A DNA stretch of 64,000 bases from Corynebacterium sp. J010B-136 (GTDB taxonomy: Bacteria; Actinomycetota; Actinomycetes; Mycobacteriales; Mycobacteriaceae), in the NCBI RefSeq assembly GCF_002967075.1, contig NZ_PUGE01000001.1, forward strand, positions 248,001 through 312,000, written 5' to 3'. Positions 19,466 through 28,318 of this stretch are shown here, one piece after another. The notes under the pieces were generated by a model, which worked only from the letters and a program-made list of their open reading frames with translations, did not search any database and was not told where the DNA came from. A program made the position numbers and the translations under genes. Numbering within the stretch: the stretch's first letter is position 1; the number at the start of each line of letters is the position of its first letter.

Positions 19466-20287
19466 TTAAGGATTCGCGGTATCGGCAGCATCCGCAGCTT
19501 CAATAACTGCCTGGCCCGCGCGGAAAAGCTTTTCCAGCCAGGCTTTTGCGCCATGCTCATTAACAAAGGAGTCATTAGGCGATTCCACGCTGACGGGGAT
19601 CTCGCGTGGCAGCGCACGGACAAAGCCCGCAACATCGTTAGCGCCTTCATCAGGTGCCAGACGCGCCCCGCGGGATTCATCAACTAATCCCTCACGCGTT
19701 GCTGGACGCTGCGCTTCTGCACCGCAGATTTGAATCAGCGGGATATGCGAGGTGACATCGGCAAGCTGCTGCGGACTCATGCCGCCGCGGTGCAGATGCA
19801 AGGTATCCGGGAGAATCAAACTCCCCGTCGCAGCTAGCTGCTTCGCCTGGTCGAGGTTGTTTACACCTTGGTAGGAAATCGGTTCAATAGCTGGGGTAAT
19901 TCCAAACTCTTTACCAGCTTCTACCATCTGCGCGACGATCTCTGCGGTCTTTGCCATATCAGTAATGCCGACTGCCACCGTAAGCGTGCGCGCACCCAAG
20001 GAAGCAGCCCGCTCAAAAGCTGTCATCCACTCGGTGCGCTGGTCACTGCCGTTAAGCAGAATAAACTCGGCGTCTTTGACCTGCAGACCAGTATCTTCCA
20101 AGGCCTGGGTCACTTTACGATGCAGCTTCGAACCAGGTGAGAGATCATATTGCGGTTCCTGCGGAGTTACGGGGATAACGCGCAGACCAACAAATTCAAA
20201 GCCCACTTCATGCGCCAGGTAGATAAATTCATCCGGTGGCGTTGTCAGCGTGGATAAAGGAGCCACTCCCAGCTCACGTGTACTCAA
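19466..20287 (-). CDS. Xylose isomerase-like TIM barrel protein (sugar phosphate isomerase/epimerase family)
   Basis: A 273-residue protein of the AP-endonuclease-2 fold used by IolE/IolH-type isomerases, epimerases and dehydratases. ITPAIEPISYQGVNNLDQA near residue 145 (Glu as metal ligand), LPDTLHLHRGG near 180 (Asp and His ligands) and PVSVESPN near 240 (Glu ligand) supply the divalent metal site. Start is TTG at 20287 with AAGGA 8 nt upstream. It lies between the Gfo/Idh/MocA oxidoreductase and the flavoprotein genes with gaps of 29 and 39 nt, so it is probably part of the same transcript. It may dehydrate or epimerise a keto-cyclitol or dehydroshikimate-like intermediate; it is distinct from QsuB, which has its own barrel. 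Confidence 0.78.
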   Translation of the reverse strand: MSTRELGVAPLSTLTTPPDEFIYLAHEVGFEFVGLRVIPVTPQEPQYDLSPGSKLHRKVTQALEDTGLQVKDAEFILLNGSDQRTEWMTAFERAASLGARTLTVAVGITDMAKTAEIVAQMVEAGKEFGITPAIEPISYQGVNNLDQAKQLAATGSLILPDTLHLHRGGMSPQQLADVTSHIPLIQICGAEAQRPATREGLVDESRGARLAPDEGANDVAGFVRALPREIPVSVESPNDSFVNEHGAKAWLEKLFRAGQAVIEAADAADTANP

Positions 20288-20316
20288 TTTACTAATCCTT
20301 AACTGTCTAAAAGCGC

Positions 20317-21420
20317 CTAAATGTGCACGGACTCAGGCACGGTGACAACCGTGGGCCACGGCGCGTCGGAGAGCTTCACGGGCTGTCCAGTGCGATGGGA
20401 TTCATAGATAGCAAGTAGGGTGCGCAGGGCTTTGGTGGCCTCGGGGCCATCGACAAGCAATTCTTGCTCCCCTAATACGGCATCCACGAAATTCGCGATC
20501 TGCTTGGTATGAAAGCCAATGTGTTGATCGTTGATGGTGCGCAGATCCACGTTCGGGAACACGCCCGGTGGATAGGCTGGCAAGGAATCGACTTCATCAT
20601 CGTGGCCGTTGGTGATAAGCCGTGCTTCGGCTCCTTCTGGCCATTCCAATAAGGTCAACGAACTGCCCTTATCCGTGGTGACGTGCACGCTAGCGCCTAA
20701 CGATGGAGTGGCCGAGGTGGTCAAGTTCAAGGTGGCCATTGCCCCGGAGGCAAAGGTTAAAGTGGCCACGGCGGAGTCTTCAACCTCGATATTTGCCGCG
20801 TGCTTGAAGGAATTGATCCGGCCGTTGACTTCTACGACCTCGCCCATCAACCACAGCAAAAGGTCAATGTAGTGCACGGCTTGGTTCATCAATACCCCGC
20901 CGCCGTCAGCATCCCAGCTCCCGCGCCACGCATCCTTGGTGTAGTAGCTCAGCTCGCGGTGCAAGGCGACCTGCACATGTCCCAAAATCGCGGGATTTTT
21001 AGTGACTGCCGCTTTGATTTCCTGGGCTGCTGGCCACCAACGGCGTTGGAACATGCCGCTGAGTAACACCCCAGCTTCCTCGCACGCTGCAACCATGCGT
21101 TGGGTGGCCTGGTAATCCGTTGAGAGCGGCTTTTCGCACATGACGTGCACCCCGGCGGCAGCAGCTTGCATAACAAGTGCTTCGTGGGTGGGGTGCGGTG
21201 TGCAGATTGTCACCGCGTCGATACCGGAGCTTAAAAGCTCTTCAACATCCGAATATGCTTGGGAAATATTCCACTGCGTAGCAAATTCTTGGGCACGATT
21301 GATGTCAACATCAACGACGCCAACAACGTGAACTTGCGGGTGGGCCTGAAAAGCGAGGGCGTGATTTTTAGCAATTACGCCACAACCGATGATTCCGACG
21401 CGGAGACTGTTCTGGGTCAT
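20317..21420 (-). CDS. Gfo/Idh/MocA family oxidoreductase
   Basis: A 367-residue NAD(P)-dependent sugar or cyclitol dehydrogenase. The N-terminal GIIGCGVIAKNHALAF is the nucleotide-binding motif; CTPHPTHEALV and EKPLSTDYQ (about residues 75-110) are family marks, the Lys of EKP being conserved in catalysis; GGGVLMNQAVHYIDLLLWLMG (in parts, about 175-195) carries the conserved His-Asp motif. I chose the ATG at 21420, 4 nt after the MFS stop, over an upstream in-frame start that would lie inside the MFS gene. With the TIM-barrel protein and flavoprotein it forms a small enzyme set whose substrate I cannot name; inositol- or quinate-like polyols are natural guesses. Confidence 0.85.
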   Translation of the reverse strand: MTQNSLRVGIIGCGVIAKNHALAFQAHPQVHVVGVVDVDINRAQEFATQWNISQAYSDVEELLSSGIDAVTICTPHPTHEALVMQAAAAGVHVMCEKPLSTDYQATQRMVAACEEAGVLLSGMFQRRWWPAAQEIKAAVTKNPAILGHVQVALHRELSYYTKDAWRGSWDADGGGVLMNQAVHYIDLLLWLMGEVVEVNGRINSFKHAANIEVEDSAVATLTFASGAMATLNLTTSATPSLGASVHVTTDKGSSLTLLEWPEGAEARLITNGHDDEVDSLPAYPPGVFPNVDLRTINDQHIGFHTKQIANFVDAVLGEQELLVDGPEATKALRTLLAIYESHRTGQPVKLSDAPWPTVVTVPESVHI

Positions 21421-21424
21421 TGTC

Positions 21425-22780
21425 TTACTTTCGTCCGAGTTCTTCGAGCTTGGTGAAAGCGGTCTCGCGAGTGGAGATGATAAATCCGCACGAGATGAGG
21501 ATGCAGCCTGCAACGAAGTAGACAACGCCCTGCCAGCTGAAGGTGACATAGATTGCCGCGCTGATGGCTGGAGCAAAGCCGGTCAGAACCAGGCCGAGCT
21601 GGTTGCCCATTGCCATACCGGTGTAGCGGTATTCCTGAGCGAACATTTCTGGGAAGAAGACACACCACACGCCGTTCCAGCAAGAGTAGAAGAAGCCCTG
21701 GTTGATGATGCACAGTGCGAAGACGAGGACGATATTTTCATTCGTCAGCGCATCAAAGTAGAAGTACGTGGTGATGATGCAGCCGACTGCGCCGATCAGC
21801 AAGGTGGGCTTGCGGCCGATACGGTCACCCAGCATTGCTGCCAGCGGGATGGTGATCATGGAGATACCCATCGCTACTGCGTTAACAAGCAGCATGGTTG
21901 AGCGCTCAATATTGGTGTGCTCAGTTGCATAGCTCAGCGCGTAGACCATGAAGGTGGACTGCACGACTGAGAAGAAGGTGATGAAGAAGACGCGAACTAC
22001 ATCCAGCGGCTGCTTCTTGAGCACCTCAAGAGCAGGTGCCTTACGCTCAGCTGTCTCTTCTTCATTTTCTTCAAAGACTGGGGTTTCTTCCAGGTGGGTA
22101 CGCACGAAGTATGCAACTGCCAGCACTAGTGCAGAAAGCAGGAAGGGAATGCGCCAGCCCCACGACATCATGGCATCTTCGGGCATCATCATGACCGGAA
22201 CCATGACCAAAGCGGCCAGTACGTTACCTGCGGAACAGCCCAGCATGACGGATGAAGTAAAGAATCCGCGCTTGCCTTCTGGCGAGTGCTCCATGGTCAT
22301 TGTCGATGCACCGGCAGATTCTGCGCCTGCGGAGAAGCCCTGGGCGATGCGGCAGACCAGCAACAAGACGGTGGCGGTGATACCAATCTGTTCATAGGTT
22401 GGCAGCAGGCCAATAGCGATGGAAGAAATACCCATGATCATCAAGGTGATCATCAACGCGGTCTTGCGTCCGATGCGGTCACCGATGTGCGCCATGACCA
22501 GTCCGCCCAAAGGACGGGCAATGTACGCAACACCGAAAGTCATCAGGGCACCGATGGTGGCCATCGTGGGGTTGTTGGAATCAAAGAACAAACGGCTAAA
22601 TACCAAAGCCGATGCCGTGCCGTAGAGCACGTAGTCGTAATACTCGAGGGTGGAACCGAGGAAAGAAGCTAGAGCTGCTTTGCGAGGGCTTTGACGGTGG
22701 GCATGCGCCGATTCTTCGACGGATGCCTGGGCGGCTGACGCCTGGGGCAGTGTGCCTACGATTTGTTTAGTCACAACCAT
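21425..22780 (-). CDS. MFS transporter, metabolite:H+ symporter type (shikimate-like)
   Basis: A 451-residue transporter with twelve membrane helices of the MHS subfamily, which includes ShiA (shikimate), KgtP and ProP. Marks are LGSTLEYYDYVLYG near residue 40, RPLGGLVMAHIGDRIGRK near 93, with the loop 2-3 signature, and RIAQGFSAGAESAGA near 145. Its neighbours argue for shikimate, quinate or a related ring acid. It replaces QsuA, the transporter of the C. glutamicum qsu cluster. Start codon is ATG at 22780 with GGGAGA directly before it; the in-frame GTG at 22774 is better spaced and may be the true start. A 15-bp palindrome lies 71 nt upstream. Confidence 0.88.
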   Translation of the reverse strand: MVVTKQIVGTLPQASAAQASVEESAHAHRQSPRKAALASFLGSTLEYYDYVLYGTASALVFSRLFFDSNNPTMATIGALMTFGVAYIARPLGGLVMAHIGDRIGRKTALMITLMIMGISSIAIGLLPTYEQIGITATVLLLVCRIAQGFSAGAESAGASTMTMEHSPEGKRGFFTSSVMLGCSAGNVLAALVMVPVMMMPEDAMMSWGWRIPFLLSALVLAVAYFVRTHLEETPVFEENEEETAERKAPALEVLKKQPLDVVRVFFITFFSVVQSTFMVYALSYATEHTNIERSTMLLVNAVAMGISMITIPLAAMLGDRIGRKPTLLIGAVGCIITTYFYFDALTNENIVLVFALCIINQGFFYSCWNGVWCVFFPEMFAQEYRYTGMAMGNQLGLVLTGFAPAISAAIYVTFSWQGVVYFVAGCILISCGFIISTRETAFTKLEELGRK

Positions 22781-22850
22781 TCTCCCTACTTAACGTGATT
22801 TAAAGCGATACGAGTAATCTAGTGAGAGGCACAACACATTCCTAATTGTT

Positions 22851-22865
22851 TTCCATTCAATGGAA
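22851..22865. promoter_or_regulatory. Perfect 15-bp palindrome upstream of the MFS gene, operator-like
   Basis: TTCCATT-C-AATGGAA has seven-base arms around one central base. It sits 71-85 nt before the MFS start and downstream of the iclR-type gene. The size and shape fit an IclR-family operator, so the neighbouring regulator is the first candidate. Confidence 0.5.
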
Positions 22866-23005
22866 TACATAGTTTTTGGTGCGGAAGCCGAACCCGAGGC
22901 ATGGAAAAGATACAGCTCAAAGACCATAGGTTTCCAAACGGGGGTAGTAAGGGGTGATCTACCCCGATTCGCCTATGGGACAGTAGTTCATATCACGAAC
23001 GGCGG

Positions 23006-23030
23006 GCCGTGCACAGGAGCTGTGCACGGC
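23006..23030 (-). terminator. Hairpin after the IclR-family gene
   Basis: GCCGTGCACA and TGTGCACGGC form a perfect 10-bp stem with a 5-nt loop, 12 nt downstream of the IclR-gene stop. No T-tract follows on the minus strand, so it may be a weak terminator separating the regulator from the MFS operon. Confidence 0.5.
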
Positions 23031-23042
23031 AGATATACATGT

Positions 23043-23834
23043 CTAGGCACGTCCATGACGTGGAAAACGCGGCAGAATCAATGGCTTATCACCATGCGAG
23101 AGCTGGTTTCCTGATGCCGCAAGCACGGTCAAAATAACGTCGTCATCGCACTCTTCGGCGCGCCCGACTACTGAAATGGCAGCCACTACGCGGCCATCTG
23201 CGCCCATCAAAGGAACGGCATAGGCAACATTTTCGCGCACCATGCCATTAGAAATTCGCGCATAACCCATGCGGCGGGCAAATTCTATTTGCTCCTGCAC
23301 CACATCCGGGTCATAGGTTTTGCCATCGGTTTGAGACACCATGGGCTTTGAAAAGACGCGCTCGAGCACGTCGAAAGGCGCATGCGCCAAAAAGATGATG
23401 CCATTGGAATTATCAAACAAATCCATGCGCCCGCCTTGGGCCGCACGGATCTTCGCGTCCCCGAAACGCGTATAACGCTCAATAAAGAGCACCTGGTCAT
23501 CATCGAATTGCGGAACGGCCAGCGAGGTAAACTGCTGCACCGCTGAGTGCACGCCTTCTAAGACGGGACGCGCACGAAAGCGTAATTCTTCCACCGGATT
23601 GCTGCGCGCAAAAATCTCCCACGCGCGCTGCCCCATGACCAGGGCCTTGTCTTCTCGCCTGTCTAATAGCCCAATTTCAACGAGCTCGGCAACGAGGCGA
23701 TGCGCCGTTGACATCGGCAAATTCGCGCGACGAGAAATCTCACTCACCGTCAACGATGAGTGAGAGATATCAAAAGCCTCGAGCACCCGAACGCAGCGCT
23801 CAAGGACGGTTTCGCCGGACTTTGAATTCGCCAT
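23043..23834 (-). CDS. IclR-family transcriptional regulator
   Basis: A 263-residue regulator with an N-terminal winged helix-turn-helix (about residues 10-75; LTVSEISRRANLPMSTAHRL as recognition region) and the C-terminal IclR effector-binding domain (about 85-255), ending in a conserved AISVVG segment. It lies inside the island, between qsuD and the MFS gene, all leftward. IclR proteins such as PcaR, PcaU and PobR control protocatechuate genes, so this is the likely regulator of the island, with a ring acid as ligand. Both the palindrome upstream of the MFS gene and the one upstream of pcaH are possible targets. No clear ribosome binding site precedes the ATG. Confidence 0.88.
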   Translation of the reverse strand: MANSKSGETVLERCVRVLEAFDISHSSLTVSEISRRANLPMSTAHRLVAELVEIGLLDRREDKALVMGQRAWEIFARSNPVEELRFRARPVLEGVHSAVQQFTSLAVPQFDDDQVLFIERYTRFGDAKIRAAQGGRMDLFDNSNGIIFLAHAPFDVLERVFSKPMVSQTDGKTYDPDVVQEQIEFARRMGYARISNGMVRENVAYAVPLMGADGRVVAAISVVGRAEECDDDVILTVLAASGNQLSHGDKPLILPRFPRHGRA

Positions 23835-23876
23835 GAATCAACTATACGTTCAATGCCCGAGCTTCCAAATAAGGTT

Positions 23877-24746
23877 TTATTCTCCTTGCGCGATAAAAGT
23901 TTCGCGCATGCGCTCTGCAGAAGCATCTCGCCCGGTGAAGTGCTTGAAAGCATCCAGGGCTTGGCCCACCGCCATGCCTGAGCCGTCGATGACGGAGCAG
24001 CCAATTTCTTTAGCTTCACGCAGCAATTGCGTCTCCAATGGCAGATAAATAACGTCACTGACCCACTGCGAAGGCTTCAAGATAGAAGTATCAAAAGCCG
24101 TGCCTGGCAGCTGCGCCATACCCACGGGAGTCGCGTTGATAACGCCGTCAGCTTCGACGATGTACTTTTCCACATCAGCCATATCAACGCCGGTAACGGT
24201 GAAAGTTCCCGCTTCGACGGGCGAAGATGCCGTGACATTGTCAGCCAACTGCTGCGCGCGCTGCGGGTCAAGATCGGCGACAAACAGGTTCTTCGCACCC
24301 GCCGCAATCACCGAATGTGCCACGGCATTGCCCGCTCCCCCAGCGCCAACCTGCACGACATAGTCCATCTTCGCATCAGGAAGGCCCTGCTCGAGCCCGC
24401 GGCCAAAGCCCGTGACATCAGTGTTGTAGCCGTAGAACTTGCCGTCGCGGATTACCACGGTGTTGACCGCACCTATCTTTGCCGCGCGCTCGTCAACCTC
24501 ATCCAGAAATTCCAAGACTTCCTGCTTGTGCGGGTGGGTGATGTTGAGCCCGTTAAAGCCCAGGGTACGTGCGGCATACAAAAGATCCTTCAGCGCCCAG
24601 TCTTTGGCTGGCGCTTCGCCGGTATCGATAATGCGGTAGGTCGTTGGAATTCCTTGCGCCAGGCCTTCAGCTTCTTGCATCCCTGGGGTACGGGACTTGG
24701 CAATTCCGTGGCCAATCAGGCCAAGCAGCAGGGTCTTATCTGTCAT
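23877..24746 (-). CDS. qsuD: Quinate/shikimate dehydrogenase, probably NAD-dependent
   Basis: A 289-residue AroE-fold protein oxidising shikimate to 3-dehydroshikimate or quinate to 3-dehydroquinate. Catalytic residues are visible as Lys74 in NITHPHKQ and Asp110 in YNTDVTGFG; the nucleotide loop is VGAGGAGNAVA (133-143). The end of the second strand reads ADLDP (D158, D160) rather than the NRT of NADP-dependent AroE, which favours NAD and therefore a catabolic role, as for C. glutamicum QsuD. It is followed by the IclR gene and preceded by qsuB at a 39-nt gap. Confidence 0.92.
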   Translation of the reverse strand: MTDKTLLLGLIGHGIAKSRTPGMQEAEGLAQGIPTTYRIIDTGEAPAKDWALKDLLYAARTLGFNGLNITHPHKQEVLEFLDEVDERAAKIGAVNTVVIRDGKFYGYNTDVTGFGRGLEQGLPDAKMDYVVQVGAGGAGNAVAHSVIAAGAKNLFVADLDPQRAQQLADNVTASSPVEAGTFTVTGVDMADVEKYIVEADGVINATPVGMAQLPGTAFDTSILKPSQWVSDVIYLPLETQLLREAKEIGCSVIDGSGMAVGQALDAFKHFTGRDASAERMRETFIAQGE

Positions 24747-24785
24747 AATTTCTTAAACTTTCTGTGATTTAAAGAATTAGGCGGG

Positions 24786-26648
24786 TTAGCGCGGGATGCC
24801 GCGGACATCGTCACGCAAGGCGCGATACTGTGCAGCCAAACGAATAGGTTCATCTGCCCAGCCAAAGCCGCTGTAATCACCACGTTGTTCTGCAACCTCA
24901 AAGAAGGTGTTGCCCAAAGGTGCGGTGTAAAAGTGCAGATACTCACCGTTGCCACTGCGGTCGTAGCAAATATTGAACTCTTTGATGCGCGCGATAAAAG
25001 CCGGTTCCAAGCCAAAGCGGGCTGCTAAATCGTCGTAGTAATTTTCTGGAATAGCCAGCATCTTCAAACCACGTTGGACGGCACGCTGTGCGACGGCAAA
25101 AACGTCATCCGTTTGGAAGGTGATGTGCTCTGGGTAGTTTTCGGCAAAGAATCCACCCTGCTCCGATCCTTCTGGCGCCGCGGAAACCGTAAAGCGAACC
25201 TTCTCCCCTTCAATGGCTTGTTTGTGCACAAGGCCTGCTGGCGAAGACAAGAATTCCGGCGCTGCAGAATCCAAGCCCAATACGGAGGAGTAGAACAGCC
25301 TGGTCTCTGCAGCCGTGTGGCGTGGTTGCGCTAAAGCGATGTGGTGCACCGAGTTAATCAGGGCCTTATCGGCATTTCCGCTGATGATATCTTGTGGGTC
25401 AAAGCCGAATTCTGGAACCCAAGTGCGACCCTTTCCATCCGGGCCAGGACCGCAGAAATACAGTTCCGATCCACTCGGGGTATAAACCGGATGAAGGTCT
25501 TCTTCGTCTTCCCCAGTCACGCGAGGTACTGGAGTAGCTTTCAAAGACATCGCGCGCTCGGCAGCTGCAGTAGCATCATCAACGATGACACCGAGCCCAG
25601 TCACCGCTGTCGCGCCACCGGTAGGGCCCTCATCTTCAACGATGATGCGAACATCGCCTTGCACCCACGCCTGAAATTCTGGCTTGGACTGGTGGTAGCC
25701 GCCAAGGCTAAAGCCCAGCTGGTGCAAAGCCCGGGTGACTTCACCAAGGCGTCCCGTGCGCAATTCGACGAAATCAAAGCCACGGGGCGCTTGGGCAGCG
25801 GCAAGCTGCGGAAATTCCATCTGCGAATCCGGCACGCGTCCAGCAGTTTTATCCGCCAGCCAAATCAAAGAGCGCAGACCATCAATCGCGGTGCGCGCGA
25901 CATCAGCTTCGCGGAACTTATCGTTGAAAATCTCCAAAGACACAGGACCGTTATAGCCAGATTTCGCGACCTGCTCCATGAAGTACTTTAGGTCGAAATC
26001 GCCTTCGCCAGGGAAAACCCGGTGGTGACGCGACCAGGGCAAGATGCCCATTTCCATCGAGGGGGCATCGGCAAGCTGCAAGAAGAAAATCTTGGCGGGG
26101 TCCATATCCGCAATCCCGCTGGGATCATCCCCGCGCGAAAGAATATGGAATGAGTCCAGGCACGTGCCCACGTGAGGATGATCCACCTTGGCAACAATGT
26201 CATAAGCATGCTGATAAGTGTTGACGTATTTACCCCACGCCAATGCTTCATAAGAGATATAGCAGCCATAACGCTGCGCTAACTCACCGGCGCGACGAAG
26301 CTGATCCACGCGCACATTGTCATCATCAACCGTTGCGGTGGCAACATTGGAGCACACCAGAATCTGGTCCATGCCTAGGCGCTGCATGAGCTGAAACTTT
26401 GATTCCAGCCGACGCAAGTTGTCCTGGAAGACATCTTCTTCCACGCTCAACAGGTCACGAAATGGCTGGTACAAATCTAAAGTCAAGCCCAATTCGGCTG
26501 CCCGATCCCGGATCTGTTCAGGGGAATGCGGGGAGACAACGAGGTCTTGCTCGAAGATTTCTACGCCGTCAAAGCCTGCATCGGCAGCAGCGCGCAGCTT
26601 TTCTGCAAGCGTGCCAGATAGGCAGACCGTTGCAATAGAAGTACGCAT
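24786..26648 (-). CDS. qsuB: 3-dehydroshikimate dehydratase, fused to a VOC/HPPD-like domain
   Basis: A 620-residue two-domain enzyme producing protocatechuate from 3-dehydroshikimate, the bridge from hydroaromatics to the pca branch. Residues 1-275 form the xylose-isomerase-like TIM barrel with its metal site (CSNVATATV near 105, CLDSFHILSRGDDP near 165, GPVSLEIFND near 235). From about 290 to the end are two VOC modules as in 4-hydroxyphenylpyruvate dioxygenase, with SVHHIALAQPRH near 440 and the C-terminal EYLHFYT and FFEVAEQRG. Size and fusion match QsuB of C. glutamicum. The stop lies 6 nt before... in gene direction, 6 nt upstream lies the pcaC end, so it is co-transcribed with pcaC. 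Confidence 0.95.
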   Translation of the reverse strand: MRTSIATVCLSGTLAEKLRAAADAGFDGVEIFEQDLVVSPHSPEQIRDRAAELGLTLDLYQPFRDLLSVEEDVFQDNLRRLESKFQLMQRLGMDQILVCSNVATATVDDDNVRVDQLRRAGELAQRYGCYISYEALAWGKYVNTYQHAYDIVAKVDHPHVGTCLDSFHILSRGDDPSGIADMDPAKIFFLQLADAPSMEMGILPWSRHHRVFPGEGDFDLKYFMEQVAKSGYNGPVSLEIFNDKFREADVARTAIDGLRSLIWLADKTAGRVPDSQMEFPQLAAAQAPRGFDFVELRTGRLGEVTRALHQLGFSLGGYHQSKPEFQAWVQGDVRIIVEDEGPTGGATAVTGLGVIVDDATAAAERAMSLKATPVPRVTGEDEEDLHPVYTPSGSELYFCGPGPDGKGRTWVPEFGFDPQDIISGNADKALINSVHHIALAQPRHTAAETRLFYSSVLGLDSAAPEFLSSPAGLVHKQAIEGEKVRFTVSAAPEGSEQGGFFAENYPEHITFQTDDVFAVAQRAVQRGLKMLAIPENYYDDLAARFGLEPAFIARIKEFNICYDRSGNGEYLHFYTAPLGNTFFEVAEQRGDYSGFGWADEPIRLAAQYRALRDDVRGIPR

Positions 26649-26654
26649 AACTAT

Positions 26655-27068
26655 CTATCCCTCAAGCTCTTTAACTGCAGCGTTGAGCAAGGCGAAGCCG
26701 TGGTTGGAATTAGGAACACCTGCATAAATGGCGGTGTGCAATAGCACCTCACCGATCTTGTCCGCGTCCACGCCAGCGCGCAGTGCAGCACGAATGTGCA
26801 TGTCCAGCTCGCCGTCATTGCCCACCGCGGTCAAGATAGCGATGGTGAGCAAACGGCGCTCGGTGAAGTCCAGTCCGTCACGCTGCCAGACATCGCCCCA
26901 CGCGGTGCGAGTAATAAAATCTTGGAATTTCTCCGTCACCGGGGTCATCTTCTCCACGGAAGCATCAACGTGGGCATCCCCCAAGACTGCGCGGCGATTA
27001 GCCATGCCGGTATCGTGTGCTGCCTGGCGTCCGGTTTGATAGTCAGGTCCTGGATTCTGCTGAGTCAT
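26655..27068 (-). CDS. pcaC: 4-carboxymuconolactone decarboxylase
   Basis: A 137-residue single-domain protein of the CMD/AhpD fold that decarboxylates 4-carboxymuconolactone to the beta-ketoadipate enol-lactone. RRAVLGDAHVDAS near residue 25, AWGDVWQRDGLDFTERRLLT near 54 and HIRAALRAGVDADKIGEVL near 90 are typical, including the conserved HxRxALxxGxxxxEI pattern. Unlike actinobacteria with a PcaL fusion, there is no attached PcaD hydrolase, and no pcaD is in the window. AAGGA lies before the ATG; pcaB ends 2 nt upstream, so coupling is likely. Confidence 0.95.
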   Translation of the reverse strand: MTQQNPGPDYQTGRQAAHDTGMANRRAVLGDAHVDASVEKMTPVTEKFQDFITRTAWGDVWQRDGLDFTERRLLTIAILTAVGNDGELDMHIRAALRAGVDADKIGEVLLHTAIYAGVPNSNHGFALLNAAVKELEG

Positions 27069-27070
27069 TG

Positions 27071-28297
27071 TTATTCCTTAATAAATTTCTTGCTGTCACG
27101 AACCGCGTCTGGCCACGGCGTGCAGTACGAACAATCATCTTCACGGTGCGGATCTTGAAGCGACTCCGCGCGATTAAGAATGTCTTGGATCAACTCCTGC
27201 GCATGGCCAACGGTGCCGGTATCAAGCAGGTTGTTTTCCATCGCCTCTTTATTGATGCCAATTCCATCAAGACTGGCGAAAAGACGAGCCTGTGCAGAAG
27301 CCGTAACCGCAACCAGCTCACGCAAGCTCGCCCACTCGGCATGCCAGCTACCAGTACCACGCTGCATCCGTGAATCCATCGCTTCCAACATGGTGTTGGC
27401 AAGCCCCGGCGCACGCCGGGCATATCCATCAGCAGCAATCGCGGCCGCTGGGTTGGCCTTGTGTGGCATGGAAGAAGAGCCACCCGGGGTAGCTTCTCTT
27501 AGCTCCCCTACCTCGGTGGCAGACATGAATACGATGTCGCCTGCAATCTTGCGGATTGCACCAGCAAGTACTGCAAGCGAGGAGGCCAAACGGGCAAAAG
27601 GTACACGGTTGGTGTGCCAAACTCGTGGATGAGATTCGAGCTTTAAAATGTTCGCGAGCTTGTCATGAATCTTCACGCCATAAGGATGGGTCGCGGCCAA
27701 AGTTCCAGTCGCGCCACCGTATTGCACAGGAAGTAATGCGCTAGCGCGCTCAACTTCCTGGCAGGCATCATGAAGAACCTCAAGCCAGTTCGCCGCAATC
27801 AAACCGAAGGTCATCGGCTGCGCAGCTTGGCCCAGGGTGCGGCCTACAGCTGGGGTGTCAGCGAATAGCTCACTCAACCCGGCAAGGATGCGCATGGTGT
27901 GCGAGGTGGCATCGATAAGCTCTGCGACACCGCGTTTGAACACCAATACCAGGGCCGTATCAATGGCATCCTGACTGGTAGCACCGGTATGGATGCCTTT
28001 GATGCCTGCTTCACCAGCGAGAGCTTTGAGCTGCTTAGCGATGGGAATCGCAGGGTTCGCTCCCGCTGCAGAAAGCTGCGAGATCTCTTCTACATCCAGC
28101 TCATAGGTATCAATCGCCGAAACAGCCGCGGCATGTTCCGATTCGGTCAAGTAACCACAGTCAAATGCGGCTGTGGCCAAAGCTTTTTCAAATTCGACAA
28201 TGGCTCCGAGGAACTGCTCATCTGAAATCAATGAGTGGACGGCAGTGTCCCCACCTGCGATATCGGAATAAGTGCTGCGTGAATACGGGTATGTCAT
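27071..28297 (-). CDS. pcaB: 3-carboxy-cis,cis-muconate cycloisomerase
   Basis: A 408-residue member of the fumarase/aspartase superfamily that lactonises carboxymuconate in protocatechuate breakdown. The superfamily signature GGSSSMPHKANPAA (about residues 280-293) is present with its catalytic Ser on the flexible loop. TGATSQDAIDTA near 95 and LGQAAQPMTFG near 158 are the other conserved blocks. The C-terminus is compact, without the extra domain of some homologues. It lies between pcaG and pcaC with gaps of 21 and 2 nt. Confidence 0.95.
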   Translation of the reverse strand: MTYPYSRSTYSDIAGGDTAVHSLISDEQFLGAIVEFEKALATAAFDCGYLTESEHAAAVSAIDTYELDVEEISQLSAAGANPAIPIAKQLKALAGEAGIKGIHTGATSQDAIDTALVLVFKRGVAELIDATSHTMRILAGLSELFADTPAVGRTLGQAAQPMTFGLIAANWLEVLHDACQEVERASALLPVQYGGATGTLAATHPYGVKIHDKLANILKLESHPRVWHTNRVPFARLASSLAVLAGAIRKIAGDIVFMSATEVGELREATPGGSSSMPHKANPAAAIAADGYARRAPGLANTMLEAMDSRMQRGTGSWHAEWASLRELVAVTASAQARLFASLDGIGINKEAMENNLLDTGTVGHAQELIQDILNRAESLQDPHREDDCSYCTPWPDAVRDSKKFIKE

Positions 28298-28318
28298 GTG
28301 TCCTACAGTAATGCGGGC

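Noticed and set aside
22861-23114. An 84-codon plus-strand frame between the MFS and IclR genes
   Set aside because: It overlaps the operator-like palindrome, the hairpin and the IclR 3' end, has no family match and no ribosome binding site.
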